The notes: generated from the sequence alone by a model not told the origin. A stretch of 64,000 nt of DNA from Bacteroidetes bacterium HGW-Bacteroidetes-6 (GCA_002842495.1 PHDB01000001.1:1-64000), one strand, 5' to 3'. Shown: positions 10,601 through 18,992, numbered from the stretch's first letter. Numbers and translations are program-made.

Positions 10601-11026
10601 TTTCTCGACCAAAGCTGCCGGCCAGGTAACAATGCAATATTCATTTTGGGTTTGCAAAGCTCTCAGCACTTCGGCTCTCAACAATGAATGACGTGAGTCG
10701 GTTTCGGCAGGAGCATGCTCTTTTCTATAGGAAGTAGGGAAAAAAAATACTCCTTTTTTTTCAGAAGAAATATTTTTCTGCTTCAATAAATTTTCGAGGT
10801 CATCGTATAAACCCATGGCTTCTTCGCGACCAGCGGCAACCACAACATGTTTCCCACTCTGTACCGAACTCAGACCTGCAATCAACACCGACACCGACGA
10901 CCCGGCCATCCCCGTTGTTTCTATCACCGACCCTGCTTTTCCCTTCGATGCAGTCAAAAGTGCATTGAAAGAATCAGACACCAAAACCGGTGCAAAAATT
11001 TGCTTAGCTACCTCATGCAATTTCAT
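7664..11026 (-). CDS. mfd: Transcription-repair coupling factor Mfd
   Basis: Mfd is a DNA translocase that removes RNA polymerase stalled at lesions and recruits UvrA. At 1120 aa it is near the family's usual size (about 1150). Visible in order: the N-terminal UvrB-like module, the CarD-like RNA-polymerase interaction domain (NLQPGDYVVHINHGIGRY), the superfamily 2 translocase with Walker A GDVGFGKTE and box II DEEQ, motif III LTATPIPRTL, the helicase C-terminal part with QLRGRVGRS, and the C-terminal TRCF domain (VPSVAERLILYKELN). The start is MKLHEVAKQIF, and a TACCTTTG promoter box lies only 4 bp upstream, so the message may be nearly leaderless. It converges on the AT-rich receiver gene. 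Confidence 0.97.
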   Translation of the reverse strand: MKLHEVAKQIFAPVLVSDSFNALLTASKGKAGSVIETTGMAGSSVSVLIAGLSSVQSGKHVVVAAGREEAMGLYDDLENLLKQKNISSEKKGVFFFPTSYRKEHAPAETDSRHSLLRAEVLRALQTQNEYCIVTWPAALVEKIPDPAFLAKNSLTLHAGEPIDIDFIEEVLDGYQFRQVDFVSEPGDYALRGGICDVYSFADENPFRITFVGDKAESIRSFDPSSQLTISNCESIQILPDISNLGATDVLISPFNILAKSTLFWLTDRSSIQQFREESLRLRNFPELSSERFLLPDVWMNEIPKYTKIITYSSASEEKWADITTVPFQFVPQPSINRKFDWFVEDVFERLSAGWSVQIVAESAQQVERLYSILRDIEEQKRLGITEKIQITRFSLSEGFLETGMRLAVFTDHQLFNRYKRSGLHDRFSRPERLSISELVNLQPGDYVVHINHGIGRYAGLQKVEVNGQTQEAIRLLYKDDDELLVSIHALHRISKYVGKDGTPPSVDRIGGSAWVTKKNKAKKKVKDIARELISLYAKRRAAQGFSFSPDTYLQHELEASFIYEDTPDQITATESIKTDMEAGFPMDRLICGDVGFGKTELAVRAAFKSVADSRQVAMLVPTTILAYQHYRTFTDRLEELPARVEYLNRFRSAKEQKEVVEKVKRGEVDILIGTHRLLSKDIEFKNLGLLIIDEEQKFGVAAKEKLRNFKENVDTLTLTATPIPRTLQFSLMGARDMSVLRTPPPNRYPVQTEVLSFDPDIIRNAIGLELERGGQVYFVHNRIQNIQDIADLVRKLVPTARIATGHGQMSGDELEKVMLAFVSGDVDVFVSTAIVESGLDVSNANTMIINDAQNFGLSDLHQLRGRVGRSNKKAFCYLFTPPEMILSDESRRRLRAIAEFSDLGSGFQIAMRDLDIRGAGNLLGGEQSGFIAEIGYEMYQKILDEALSELKLEDNTNSGSADEKQRNYVHDVVVETDVSILIPDNYVPSVAERLILYKELNEVETEEKLSEFMFMMTDRFGSIPKEVQELAGAVRLKWLAKQMAIEKVVIKGGLLILYFVPKQNSPFFSSDAFGRIIDFTVKNFQRSLMKEQNDRLVLKVEKIRTVSAAIDVMREMVERN

Positions 11027-11030
11027 AAGG

Positions 11031-11038
11031 CAAAGGTA
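11031..11038 (-). promoter_or_regulatory. Bacteroidota -7 promoter box for mfd
   Basis: On the minus strand this reads TACCTTTG, matching the Bacteroidota -7 consensus TAnnTTTG, with a TTG 16 bp further upstream (11055-11057). The start codon begins 4 bp downstream of the box, implying a leaderless or nearly leaderless transcript if the start is correct. Confidence 0.6.
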
Positions 11039-11059
11039 CGGTTAATCATCTATTCAACG

Positions 11060-11089
11060 AAAAAGGGTGCAGATTATTCATCTGCACCC
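11060..11089 (-). terminator. Intrinsic terminator after the RRM gene
   Basis: A perfect 10-bp stem (GGGTGCAGAT at 11065-11074 and ATCTGCACCC at 11080-11089) with a 5-nt loop. Read on the minus strand it is followed by TTTTTCG. It lies between the RRM gene and mfd, so it should end RRM transcription and insulate the mfd promoter. Confidence 0.8.
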
Positions 11090-11214
11090 AACAAATTCTT
11101 TCGGATTTATTAAGGCGTCAACTCTCAGCAGCCTTTGCTTATCAGGAAAGACAGCATACCAATCGACACCGGAACACTCCGGAATCTCAGCTAATAATTA
11201 ATTAAAAGGAACTA

Positions 11215-11469
11215 CTAGCGATTGTCTTCTCTTGGACGAGCTTCGTTTACCACCATCTGACGGCCATCGAATTCTTTTCCATTGAGTTCGGCAATTGCAC
11301 GCTGCGCATCGTCGTCGTTGTCCATTGTCACAAAACCAAAGCCTTTGCTTTTGCCTGTGAATTTGTCAGTAATAACTACTGCTGATGAAACTTCACCAAA
11401 TTCTCCGAAAATGGTTTTCAAACGGTCACCGTTTACCTTGTAATTAAGGTTTCCTACGTAAATGTTCAT
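11215..11469 (-). CDS. Single-RRM RNA-binding protein, 84 aa
   Basis: The protein is one RNA recognition motif: RNP2 as IYVGNL at residues 2-7 and RNP1 as KGFGFVTM near residues 42-49, followed by the usual ALNGKEF-type helix and strand and a short Arg/Glu/Asn tail. It probably binds single-stranded RNA and acts as a small abundant RNA chaperone, like similar proteins in Bacteroidota and cyanobacteria. I start it at MNIYVGN (11469) rather than at the longer in-frame ATG (11508), because RRM proteins of this type begin at the first strand and the extra 13 residues look like untranslated leader. A TATTTTTG box at 11547-11554 would give a leader of about 70 nt. Confidence 0.93.
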   Translation of the reverse strand: MNIYVGNLNYKVNGDRLKTIFGEFGEVSSAVVITDKFTGKSKGFGFVTMDNDDDAQRAIAELNGKEFDGRQMVVNEARPREDNR

Positions 11470-11835
11470 AATGAAAAAAGTTAAAAAAACAATCTTGTTA
11501 TAACCCACTCTTTCAATTTGGTACGGTTTACAACAAAATATTGCAGCAAAAATACAAGAAATTTCGATACATTATATCAAATTCAAATATTTAACAAATT
11601 TATTTTTTATATGTGTCGGCAAACGACAGCTTAAATTGTTCTTTAACAACATATTGAAGTCTGCCAGAAAAAACCTCAAAATAAAAATATGCGACTAAAC
11701 TATTTCAATGTATGGAAAAAATCACTCCGATCACCAATATAAAACACCCATTAATCACATAAAAAACCCGGTTTCAAAAAATCATGGGGCATATCACTTT
11801 TACACAGATAATTCATACCTTTACAAAAAAATCGC
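11470..11835. promoter_or_regulatory. Divergent intergenic region, RRM gene and AI-2E transporter
   Basis: About 366 bp with no supported gene. On the minus strand a TATTTTTG -7 box (11547-11554) precedes the RRM gene. On the plus strand TACCTTTA (11816-11823) sits 12 bp before the transporter start and is a weaker match. Leaders of small RNA-binding-protein genes are often regulatory, but I see no strong hairpin here. Confidence 0.4.
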
Positions 11836-12975
11836 ATGTCCTACATTAAACGATGGTATGTCTGGTTGCCATTTTTGGCTTTTGTGTTTGTTTTTTTCTA
11901 TTTTTTCTCTGTTATCCTGATATACATTTTCACCGCATTGATTATTTCGCTGATGGGCAACCCCATAGTGAGAATGCTGGACAAAGTTCACATCCGGAAA
12001 ATAAAACTTCCGCATGCATTCAACGCGCTAATAGCACTAATTCTAGTTGTTGGAGTATTTTCCGCTTTATTCTACTTTCTCATCCCTGTTCTGGTTGATC
12101 AGGCTCAGTATATTTCGCAAGTTGATATTTATGGAATTTTAAACAATCTGAAAGATCCCATCAACCACCTCGAGGATCAGCTTCGCGAATACCACATTCT
12201 TTCCGAAACCGATACATTTGAAGGAATTATTTCCACATACGTTCTCGATTTTCTCGCTTCCATTAATATTCAAAAATTCGCCGGCGATATTTTCGGAATG
12301 TTGGGGCAGCTCAGTATCGGAATTTTTTCTGTACTATTTCTTGCATTCTTTTTCCTTCGCGACGACCGATTGGTTTACAAAGGGCTCAAAACAATCACCC
12401 CCAACGAATCGCACGACGAAATTGCCCGGATTTTGTTTTACAGCAAAAAAATGCTCTCGCGCTATTTCATTGGTTTGTTTATTGAGCAAGTAACCATGAT
12501 GACACTTATTTCTGTGGGGATGTACATCATTGGTCTTCCCAATGCTATTTTCATTGGTATTGCTGCTGGAATTTTCAACATTATCCCATATCTCGGACCA
12601 ATAATAGGAGGCATAGTCGGTTCAATAATCGGACTGACAGCACTCCCGAGCGAGTTGTTTGCAACCGATGCGTTGCCTCTTTTGCTTAAGATGCTTGCTG
12701 TTTTCGGTATTGCCAACCTCATCGACAACTTCGTATTGCAGCCGGTTATTTATTCCCGCAGCGTAAAAGCACATCCAATAGAAATTTTTCTTGTTGTCAT
12801 AATGGCTGGCATGATTGCAGGTCCGTTCGGAATGATTCTGGCCATTCCGGCCTATACACTCATTCGCATTATTGCTATGGAATTTTTCAAAAACTGGTCG
12901 TTTGTAAGCAAAGCAACTCAAAGTTTGGGCACCGAACTCCAACGAACACGCGAACACAAAGAAAAGGACAAATAG
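11836..12975 (+). CDS. AI-2E family transporter (PerM-like permease), 379 aa
   Basis: This is an inner-membrane protein of the AI-2E/PerM/UPF0118 family. It has paired N-terminal hydrophobic segments (about residues 8-45), another at 55-80, a cytoplasmic or periplasmic loop of about 60 residues, then five further membrane segments. The family-typical glycine/proline stretch IPYLGPIIGGIVGSIIGL lies near 255-272 and NLIDNFVLQPVIYSRSV near 295-312. Members transport small molecules or sodium/protons; AI-2 export is shown for only some, so the substrate here is unknown. The radical SAM gene begins 1 bp after its stop codon, so the two are probably co-transcribed. Confidence 0.9.
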   Translation: MSYIKRWYVWLPFLAFVFVFFYFFSVILIYIFTALIISLMGNPIVRMLDKVHIRKIKLPHAFNALIALILVVGVFSALFYFLIPVLVDQAQYISQVDIYGILNNLKDPINHLEDQLREYHILSETDTFEGIISTYVLDFLASINIQKFAGDIFGMLGQLSIGIFSVLFLAFFFLRDDRLVYKGLKTITPNESHDEIARILFYSKKMLSRYFIGLFIEQVTMMTLISVGMYIIGLPNAIFIGIAAGIFNIIPYLGPIIGGIVGSIIGLTALPSELFATDALPLLLKMLAVFGIANLIDNFVLQPVIYSRSVKAHPIEIFLVVIMAGMIAGPFGMILAIPAYTLIRIIAMEFFKNWSFVSKATQSLGTELQRTREHKEKDK

Positions 12976-12976
12976 A

Positions 12977-13969
12977 ATGATGCGCGAATTCAGGTTGCTT
13001 CTCAGAACCCTTTCACCAGCGCGATTTGCAAATTTGCTATTGTCGTATCTCAGTTTTTTTTTCAGCCGTTTGTTCCAAAAAATAATTGTCTGGAATCAAC
13101 CCTGGGCAGTAACCATTGAGCCTTCGTCTATTTGTCAGCTCAGTTGCCCCGAATGTCCGGTGGGCATGAAACTGCTCAGCCGAAACGAAAAGCTGATGCA
13201 GCCAGCTACATTCGACAAAATTCTGAATAATCTCAGTCCTAAAACATTTTACCTCAACCTCTATTTTCAAGGCGAACCCTTACTCGATACCGATATTTTC
13301 AGGAAAACAGAACTCGCCCGAACAAAAAAAATGTTTGTAGTACTCTCAACCAATGCGCAAGCAATCGACCAAGATTCAGCGGAACAGATTGTCTCATCCG
13401 GATTGTCGAAAATTATTGTTTCGCTTGATGGAATCAATCAAGAGACCTACAAAAAATATCGTGCAGGTGGAAGCTTCGATAAGACAATATCAGCAATAAA
13501 GATGCTAAAAAATGCTCGCCAGAGTTCGGGCTCAAAAACACCTATTATTGAAGCGCAAATGCTTGTTTTCGCTTTCAACGAGGAACAACAGAAAGAACTA
13601 AAGCAAATTGCAATAGAAGCCGGCGCCGACAAAGTTGTTTATAAAGCAGCCCAATTCTATAGCAAAGAAAATGCAGCACAATGGATGCCCACGAAAAGCA
13701 AATTCAACCGATACAAAAGAACAGACAACAATACCATTGAACTATCGCACAAAGCACCAGGAATATGTAAGCGATTGTGGCAAACTCTTGTGGTTGAAAC
13801 CGATGGTCGGGTAGTTCCATGCTGCTACGATAAACTCAGCGAATTTTCGGTTGGCAATGTTTCAGAAATGAGTGCAAACAATATTTGGAGAGGGAAAGAA
13901 ATGACCCTCTTTCGCGAATCGTTATTGAAAAAAAATGCACCTTCAATTTGTGAAAATTGTAATCAATAA
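12977..13969 (+). CDS. Radical SAM / SPASM-type protein, 330 aa
   Basis: The 4Fe-4S radical SAM motif CxxxCxxC is seen as CQLSCPEC near residue 53, just after a leading strand (WAVTIEPSSI), followed by a TIM-barrel half with YFQGEPLL and STNAQAI. A second cysteine cluster at the C-terminus (CKRLW, PCCYDKL, CENCNQ) fits a SPASM/twitch auxiliary cluster domain. Such enzymes modify peptides, sugars or cofactors. No precursor peptide gene is adjacent, so the substrate cannot be inferred. The N-terminal 40 residues contain a hydrophobic stretch that may associate with the membrane. It is tightly coupled to the upstream transporter, and a terminator follows its stop codon. Confidence 0.9.
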   Translation: MMREFRLLLRTLSPARFANLLLSYLSFFFSRLFQKIIVWNQPWAVTIEPSSICQLSCPECPVGMKLLSRNEKLMQPATFDKILNNLSPKTFYLNLYFQGEPLLDTDIFRKTELARTKKMFVVLSTNAQAIDQDSAEQIVSSGLSKIIVSLDGINQETYKKYRAGGSFDKTISAIKMLKNARQSSGSKTPIIEAQMLVFAFNEEQQKELKQIAIEAGADKVVYKAAQFYSKENAAQWMPTKSKFNRYKRTDNNTIELSHKAPGICKRLWQTLVVETDGRVVPCCYDKLSEFSVGNVSEMSANNIWRGKEMTLFRESLLKKNAPSICENCNQ

Positions 13970-13970
13970 A

Positions 13971-13999
13971 AAAACCGCCCTTGTCGGGAGGGCGGTTCT
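13971..13999 (+). terminator. Intrinsic terminator after the radical SAM gene
   Basis: An 8-bp stem AACCGCCC (13973-13980) pairs with GGGCGGTT (13990-13997) around a 9-nt loop. An A-run precedes it and only a short T-rich tail follows, so it may also serve the convergent gene on the minus strand, where the A-run reads as T. Confidence 0.7.
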
Positions 14000-14010
14000 G
14001 TTGAGCAGTT

Positions 14011-14026
14011 CCGCAGGCGCCTGCGG
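14011..14026. repeat. Perfect 16-bp GC palindrome between convergent genes
   Basis: CCGCAGGCGCCTGCGG is fully self-complementary and lies 13 bp beyond the terminator stem, 16 bp before the stop codon of the minus-strand VWA gene. It could be a second terminator-like hairpin for that gene or a REP-like element. Confidence 0.6.
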
Positions 14027-14041
14027 AATGATTGTTGGCTG

Positions 14042-15961
14042 CTAATGCAGCAATACCACCGGAGCACACAACTTGCCCTCTGTTCCATAAAAATAGGTGA
14101 GATAATATGTGCCAGTTGGAAATTCGCTGATATCAACCGAAATATTGTTGCTTTCTTTCACTTCGTAGCGGCGCAGTAGTTTTCCATTCAAATCAGTTAA
14201 ATACAAGAATCCATTATCACCTTCGGGAAGATTGACAATCTCTACTGTTAATAGTCCATCGGTTGGATTGGGATAATATCTCCAGCTGATTTCAGGCAGA
14301 GGCGCCACAATATGGGTATCAGTCTTCAACGAATCGATAACAGTGGCAGTACTATCCTGAGTTTTGGCTGTATCGCGTGGAATTGGCAATGTAGCAACTG
14401 CAGTATCTTGCAGATTTTCAATATTCGGTTTTACAGCATCGCATTCGGGCGACTTGCTGAAAGAGAGAATAATTCGCACCAAAGCCTGGTTGAGCAATTC
14501 TACTTTGTATTCGTCGGTGGTGGGAGCAATGTGTGGATTGCCAATACCACTATGATCGGTCAGGAATACATATGTGCCATTGGTAGCCAAAGCAAACGAA
14601 CGCAGCATATATTCAGTGCTTTTATCTATGCCACTGCAAGCAAGAGGAACAATTCTGATTCCTTTCGAAGCTGCAACAGGAATACTTTTGTGAAGACTTT
14701 CAATGTGGCTGGTTTCGCCGTGTGGAGGAGCATCGAGAACTGGAAACAAAATACGGGCAACCGCATCGGAACTCCACGAAAGCTGGTTCACCGAAACTGA
14801 TAGAGCCGAATCGACAGCCTCGGGGTAATCGCCACCACCACCTGCGCCGGTAGCTTGTAGATACTTGATTGCATCGGGGATATTTGATGTAAAATCTTTC
14901 TGAATAACCACAAAATTGTCGCCCAAATCACGATAAAAAACAATGGCCAGACGAATGTTGAACCCTGGAAGAGAATCTTTTATCTGTGTCATCACATCGC
15001 TGAGTTCGGCTTGAAGGTAACGAATTTCGTCGCCCATCGACCCAGTTGCATCAATCATAAAAGCCACATCCACATTTTTCTCCTGGCTGCAAGCAACAGG
15101 AATCTCAATAAAATTGATTCCATTGGCAAACGAATCTGCCTTCTTTACCGGATACGATTTATTGTCGTAGATAACATTGATAGAGTATTTTTTCTCGGCT
15201 TTGCCCGTAAACATTCCAGCCCACAGCTCAGCTTTTCCGGTATTATCAGTTTTTGCCGACCAAACAACAGAGCCCGATTCATCCATTAAAACAACAGTTG
15301 CATTGTGTACGGGCAGTTTTTTGCTGTTGGCAACCTGAACCACAAAGCGATTTTCGGGATAGAGTTGCCATTGCTTATTGTAATTCGAAAGATCGGTTTT
15401 GTCGATATCTTCCCACAAAGACCATTTTGAAAAATCGTTTATTTCGCCCGATGTAAGCTGACCGGCTTTCATTCCCGATCCCTCTCCCCCCGACGAGGCT
15501 CCACTGGCCGGTGCATAATCGTAGCTGGCATCGGCCGATTTTTTCGCGCGATAATCGCCATCATAAGAGCTTATTTCGCGACTCGAAATTGACATTGTTG
15601 CCATTTCAACCTCTTCGTATCGTGACGGCATATCTGTCACAATCATAACCTCATCGAGTGTTGTCGCCGACGCAATCAAACCGATAGTAAGATCTTTCGA
15701 ACCTTCAGGAACAAAAACCATCATGGGCTCGTATCCAACAATCATTACCTTCAGTGAATCGCAATGGGTGGTGTCGGCAACCAGAAAATCGCCTTCCATA
15801 TCAGTAGCTGCACCTGTTTTCCCATCGCACCACACCACATTAGCAAATGGGATAGCTTCGCCTGTTTCACGATCAATCACTTTTCCTTTCAACATAGGAG
15901 TTTGTGCCATCAGGCCTGCGGCAAACAAAAAAAGGCAAAAAGTCGATAGTATTGCTTTCAT
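14042..15961 (-). CDS. T9SS-secreted von Willebrand factor A domain protein, 639 aa
   Basis: A signal peptide (MKAILSTFCLFLFAAGLMAQ) precedes a carboxypeptidase-regulatory-like beta-sandwich (about 22-110, KGKVIDRETGEAIPFANV). After a Gly/Ser-rich linker and a second sandwich comes a VWA domain at about 295-500 with an intact MIDAS DATGSMGDE. The end (about 560-639) is a type A T9SS sorting domain: YPNPTDG, then GKLLRRYEV, then FPTGTYYL. The protein is therefore probably exported across the outer membrane and kept at the surface or released, where the VWA domain would bind a protein ligand through a metal ion. It stands alone between two terminators. Confidence 0.92.
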   Translation of the reverse strand: MKAILSTFCLFLFAAGLMAQTPMLKGKVIDRETGEAIPFANVVWCDGKTGAATDMEGDFLVADTTHCDSLKVMIVGYEPMMVFVPEGSKDLTIGLIASATTLDEVMIVTDMPSRYEEVEMATMSISSREISSYDGDYRAKKSADASYDYAPASGASSGGEGSGMKAGQLTSGEINDFSKWSLWEDIDKTDLSNYNKQWQLYPENRFVVQVANSKKLPVHNATVVLMDESGSVVWSAKTDNTGKAELWAGMFTGKAEKKYSINVIYDNKSYPVKKADSFANGINFIEIPVACSQEKNVDVAFMIDATGSMGDEIRYLQAELSDVMTQIKDSLPGFNIRLAIVFYRDLGDNFVVIQKDFTSNIPDAIKYLQATGAGGGGDYPEAVDSALSVSVNQLSWSSDAVARILFPVLDAPPHGETSHIESLHKSIPVAASKGIRIVPLACSGIDKSTEYMLRSFALATNGTYVFLTDHSGIGNPHIAPTTDEYKVELLNQALVRIILSFSKSPECDAVKPNIENLQDTAVATLPIPRDTAKTQDSTATVIDSLKTDTHIVAPLPEISWRYYPNPTDGLLTVEIVNLPEGDNGFLYLTDLNGKLLRRYEVKESNNISVDISEFPTGTYYLTYFYGTEGKLCAPVVLLH

Positions 15962-16020
15962 ATTTTTTCGGATTTAATAGGCAACAGATGCAGGCAAAAT
16001 TAAATTCCACAAAAACAAAA

Positions 16021-16041
16021 AAGCCGGCTTAAAGCCGGCTT
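16021..16041 (-). terminator. Intrinsic terminator of korB
   Basis: The stem AAGCCGGC (16021-16028) pairs with GCCGGCTT (16034-16041) around TTAAA. On the minus strand it is followed by TTTTTTGTTTTTG. It lies 18 bp past the korB stop codon and ends the korAB operon. Confidence 0.9.
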
Positions 16042-16058
16042 CGGAATTTCAATTTTTA

Positions 16059-17093
16059 CTAATTGATTTCCCAGGTGTCGCCACTATTGAGCAGATCGTC
16101 CATACATTTTATCGGATTCGATTCTTTTACAGTCCTGATTTGCTCTTCCATCAAATCGTCGTAAGTGGGAAATGCGGCAGCCCTGACAACACCTAATGCA
16201 ACAGGATATTCAAGCTTAGCCAACATGAGATGAACTCCCGGATCTGCATTATGCGCATCGTGTACAAGAATATCGTCCTCCGTGATTCCATTCTCGCCAA
16301 TTGTAACAACTTCGAGAGAGTAGCCATTGAGTCTGATTCCTTTATTTTTTTCTTTTCCAAAGATCATACGTTCACCATGTTTCAACTGAAGCTGCATGTC
16401 GTCCCGAATATCTTTGGCCGAAATTTGCTCGTGAACCTTATCGTTAAAAATAACGCAATTCTGCAAAATCTCAACAATCGAAGTTCCATCGTGCTTAGCT
16501 GCTTCGAACATCACTTCGGTCATCATAGCCTGATTGTTATCAATACAACGGGCAAAAAATGTTCCCTGAGCACCAATAACCAATTCGCCAACAGTAAACG
16601 GATGTTCAATAGTTCCATAAGGCGATGTTTTGGTTTGTGCTCCCAAAGGACTTGTTGGCGAATATTGACCTTTTGTCAAACCATAAATCTGGTTATTAAA
16701 AAGCATCACATTCACATCAATATTGCGACGAATAAGGTGAATAAAGTGATTACCTCCAATAGCCAATGAGTCACCGTCGCCGGTAGCAATCCAAACGCTG
16801 AGACCAGGATTGGCTATTTTAACGCCCGATGCAATAGCATGTGCACGACCATGTATTCCATGGAACCCGTAAGTATTCACATAATAAGGAAAACGCGACG
16901 AGCATCCGATGCCCGAAACAATTACATAATTTTCCTTTTTGTAGCCAATTTCAGGAAAAACTTTGGCTACCGAATGAAGGATACTGTGAGCACCACAACC
17001 CGGACACCACTTCACCATTTGATCGCTGACAAAGTCTTCTTTAGTCAGCTGAACAGTTGACTTTTCTATGCTGTTTCTGATTACGCCCATCAT
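16059..17093 (-). CDS. korB: 2-oxoacid:ferredoxin oxidoreductase beta subunit (KorB-type)
   Basis: This is the thiamine-diphosphate-binding subunit of a 2-oxoglutarate (or related 2-oxoacid) ferredoxin oxidoreductase, which makes acyl-CoA, CO2 and reduced ferredoxin. The N-terminal WCPGCG and the later GIGCSS supply iron-sulfur cluster cysteines. The ThDP/Mg motif is GDGDSLAIGGNHF followed by NVMLFNNQIYGLTKGQ. Its 344 aa fit the KorB/OorB class. It starts 4 bp after the alpha subunit's stop codon, so the pair is one operon ending at a strong terminator. A second ATG one codon downstream is an equally possible start. No ferredoxin-like delta subunit is adjacent, as is common in Bacteroidota. 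Confidence 0.94.
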   Translation of the reverse strand: MMGVIRNSIEKSTVQLTKEDFVSDQMVKWCPGCGAHSILHSVAKVFPEIGYKKENYVIVSGIGCSSRFPYYVNTYGFHGIHGRAHAIASGVKIANPGLSVWIATGDGDSLAIGGNHFIHLIRRNIDVNVMLFNNQIYGLTKGQYSPTSPLGAQTKTSPYGTIEHPFTVGELVIGAQGTFFARCIDNNQAMMTEVMFEAAKHDGTSIVEILQNCVIFNDKVHEQISAKDIRDDMQLQLKHGERMIFGKEKNKGIRLNGYSLEVVTIGENGITEDDILVHDAHNADPGVHLMLAKLEYPVALGVVRAAAFPTYDDLMEEQIRTVKESNPIKCMDDLLNSGDTWEIN

Positions 17094-17097
17094 AATA

Positions 17098-18942
17098 TTA
17101 ACCTTTTAAAATTTGACTAAATTGATCGACCAGTTCTACCACCGTGAATGGCTGTCCTTGATACTTATTGTACTGTAAATAGGGTATCTCGGGAAAGTTG
17201 ATCCGCAAATACGACACGAATTGTCCCATATTGAGTTCACAAATAAGAACTTTTTTGAACGACGACAAAATATCCTTTGTGTTCCTGGGTAACGGATTAA
17301 TATAGCGGAAGTGCGTATGAGCAAGACGCATTCCCTGTCGGGCAGCCTCTTCTACAGCTCCTTGAACCTGACCTTTTGTTCCTCCCCAGCTCACAACAAG
17401 CATATCGGCATCGGCAGGTCCGGTAAACTCCTGCAAAGGAAGTTTATTGGCAATGCGTTGCACTTTTTCGTGACGAAAGTTCATCATTTTTTCGTGATTA
17501 ATCGGATCTGTGCTTACTTCGCCATAAATATCCGATTTTTCCAACCCACCTATTCGGTGCCGAAGACCTTCAGTTCCGGGAACAGCCCAACTACGTGCAA
17601 GTGTTTCAGGATCGCGTTCGTAAGGAAGATATTTCGTGTTTGGTTGTGCCTTACGAGGTGTGATTGAAGGAAGGTTCGACATCTTTGGAATTTCAAAAAC
17701 CTCAGATCCAAAACCAATATAACCATCTGTGAGGCAAACAGCCGGAGTCATATGCTCAAGCGAATATTTTGCTGCTTCGTATGCAGCATAAAAGCAATCG
17801 ACAGGCGACGACGCAGCAATAACAAACATGGGGGCTTCGCCATTTCGTCCATAAAGTGTTTGCAATAAATCGGCCTGCTCACTTTTGGTTGGAAGTCCGG
17901 TAGAAGGACCGCCACGCTGTACATTAATAATTACCAAAGGCAATTCGGTAATAACCGCCAAACCCATGGCTTCCGATTTCAACGAAAGTCCAGGTCCTGA
18001 TGTAGTTGTACAAGCCAATGAGCCCGAAAAGCTGGCTCCAATAGCAGAAGTAATCCCTGCAATTTCATCCTCGGCCTGAAAAGTTTTCACCCCCAATTCG
18101 CGGTGCTTTGATAGCTCCATCAAGATTTCGGTTGCAGGTGTAATAGGATACGAGCCAAGAAACAATTGCAATCCTGATTTTTCAGCGGCAGCCATTAAAC
18201 CCCAAGCGCTGGCTTCGTTTCCATGAATGTTGCGATATTTCCCGGGTTTGAGCTGTGTTTTCGGAACAACAATACTCGGAATGGCCTCAATAGTATTTAC
18301 AAACTCGAAACCATTACGAATGACCAGCATATTGATTTCGATAAGTTCGGGTTTCTTTTTAAACCTTTTCTGAAGATACTCCTCTGTAGCTTTTATCGGG
18401 AGGTTAAACATATTGAACAACATGCCCAAAACAAACATATTCTTTGTCTTCTCTGCCGTTTTATTGTCAACTCCCAATGGCTTTACTGTTTCCTTTGCCA
18501 GCGTTGTAATAGGCGCATGAATAACATTGTAGTCGCTCATACTACCATCGTAGAGCGGGTTGGCCTTATAACCAATTGCTTCAAGAATTTTATCGTCGAA
18601 GCTGTCTTCATCAACAATGATCGTAGCTCCTCGTTTTACATTTTTGAGATTCGACTTCAGCGATGCAGGATTAAAGGCTACCAGCACATCACAAAGATCG
18701 CCCGGAGAAAGCACCTTTTTGAAGCCAAAATGCACCTGAAAACCCGAAACACCGGCAATGGTGTTGCGCGGAGCACGAATTTCGGCAGGAAAATCGGGAA
18801 AAGTTGATAAATCCTCACCGGCCAAAGCAATGGTTTCCGAAAACATAGAGCCAATAAGTTGCATTCCATCTCCGGAATCGCCAACAAATTTAATGACAAC
18901 ATCCTCTTTCTCAACCACTTTACGGTTATTTTGCGAAATCAT
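17098..18942 (-). CDS. korA: 2-oxoacid:acceptor oxidoreductase, fused gamma-alpha subunit (KorA-type)
   Basis: At 614 aa this is the fused form. Residues about 12-200 are the gamma domain (KFVGDSGDGMQLIGSMF, then FPDFPAEIRAPRNTIAGVSGFQ). Residues about 230-600 are the alpha pyrimidine-binding domains (GSYPITPATEI, QAEDEIAGI, TTTSGPGLSL, RGGPSTGLPTKSEQADL). Together with the beta subunit it forms the CoA-dependent 2-oxoacid ferredoxin oxidoreductase used in the reductive or incomplete TCA cycle of anaerobes. The motif GGPSTGLPT favours 2-oxoglutarate/2-oxoacid over pyruvate enzymes, but this is not proof of substrate. A well-formed promoter lies 23 bp upstream. Confidence 0.94.
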   Translation of the reverse strand: MISQNNRKVVEKEDVVIKFVGDSGDGMQLIGSMFSETIALAGEDLSTFPDFPAEIRAPRNTIAGVSGFQVHFGFKKVLSPGDLCDVLVAFNPASLKSNLKNVKRGATIIVDEDSFDDKILEAIGYKANPLYDGSMSDYNVIHAPITTLAKETVKPLGVDNKTAEKTKNMFVLGMLFNMFNLPIKATEEYLQKRFKKKPELIEINMLVIRNGFEFVNTIEAIPSIVVPKTQLKPGKYRNIHGNEASAWGLMAAAEKSGLQLFLGSYPITPATEILMELSKHRELGVKTFQAEDEIAGITSAIGASFSGSLACTTTSGPGLSLKSEAMGLAVITELPLVIINVQRGGPSTGLPTKSEQADLLQTLYGRNGEAPMFVIAASSPVDCFYAAYEAAKYSLEHMTPAVCLTDGYIGFGSEVFEIPKMSNLPSITPRKAQPNTKYLPYERDPETLARSWAVPGTEGLRHRIGGLEKSDIYGEVSTDPINHEKMMNFRHEKVQRIANKLPLQEFTGPADADMLVVSWGGTKGQVQGAVEEAARQGMRLAHTHFRYINPLPRNTKDILSSFKKVLICELNMGQFVSYLRINFPEIPYLQYNKYQGQPFTVVELVDQFSQILKG

Positions 18943-18964
18943 AATATTGATTTTAAAATTGGGG

Positions 18965-18992
18965 CAAAGGTAAAGGCTTTTTCCTATACAAA
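18965..18992 (-). promoter_or_regulatory. Bacteroidota promoter for korAB
   Basis: On the minus strand TTTG (18992-18989) and TACCTTTG (18972-18965) are 16 bp apart, matching the Bacteroidota -33/-7 arrangement. The korA start codon is 22 bp downstream of the -7 box. Confidence 0.65.

Noticed and set aside
12977-13969. RiPP biosynthetic cluster around the radical SAM/SPASM gene
   Set aside because: No small precursor-peptide gene or peptidase is adjacent; the coupled gene is an AI-2E-type transporter and the flanks are housekeeping genes.
16230-16769. Open frame of 179 codons antisense to korB
   Set aside because: Overlaps the conserved ThDP-binding coding sequence on the other strand; no motif of its own.
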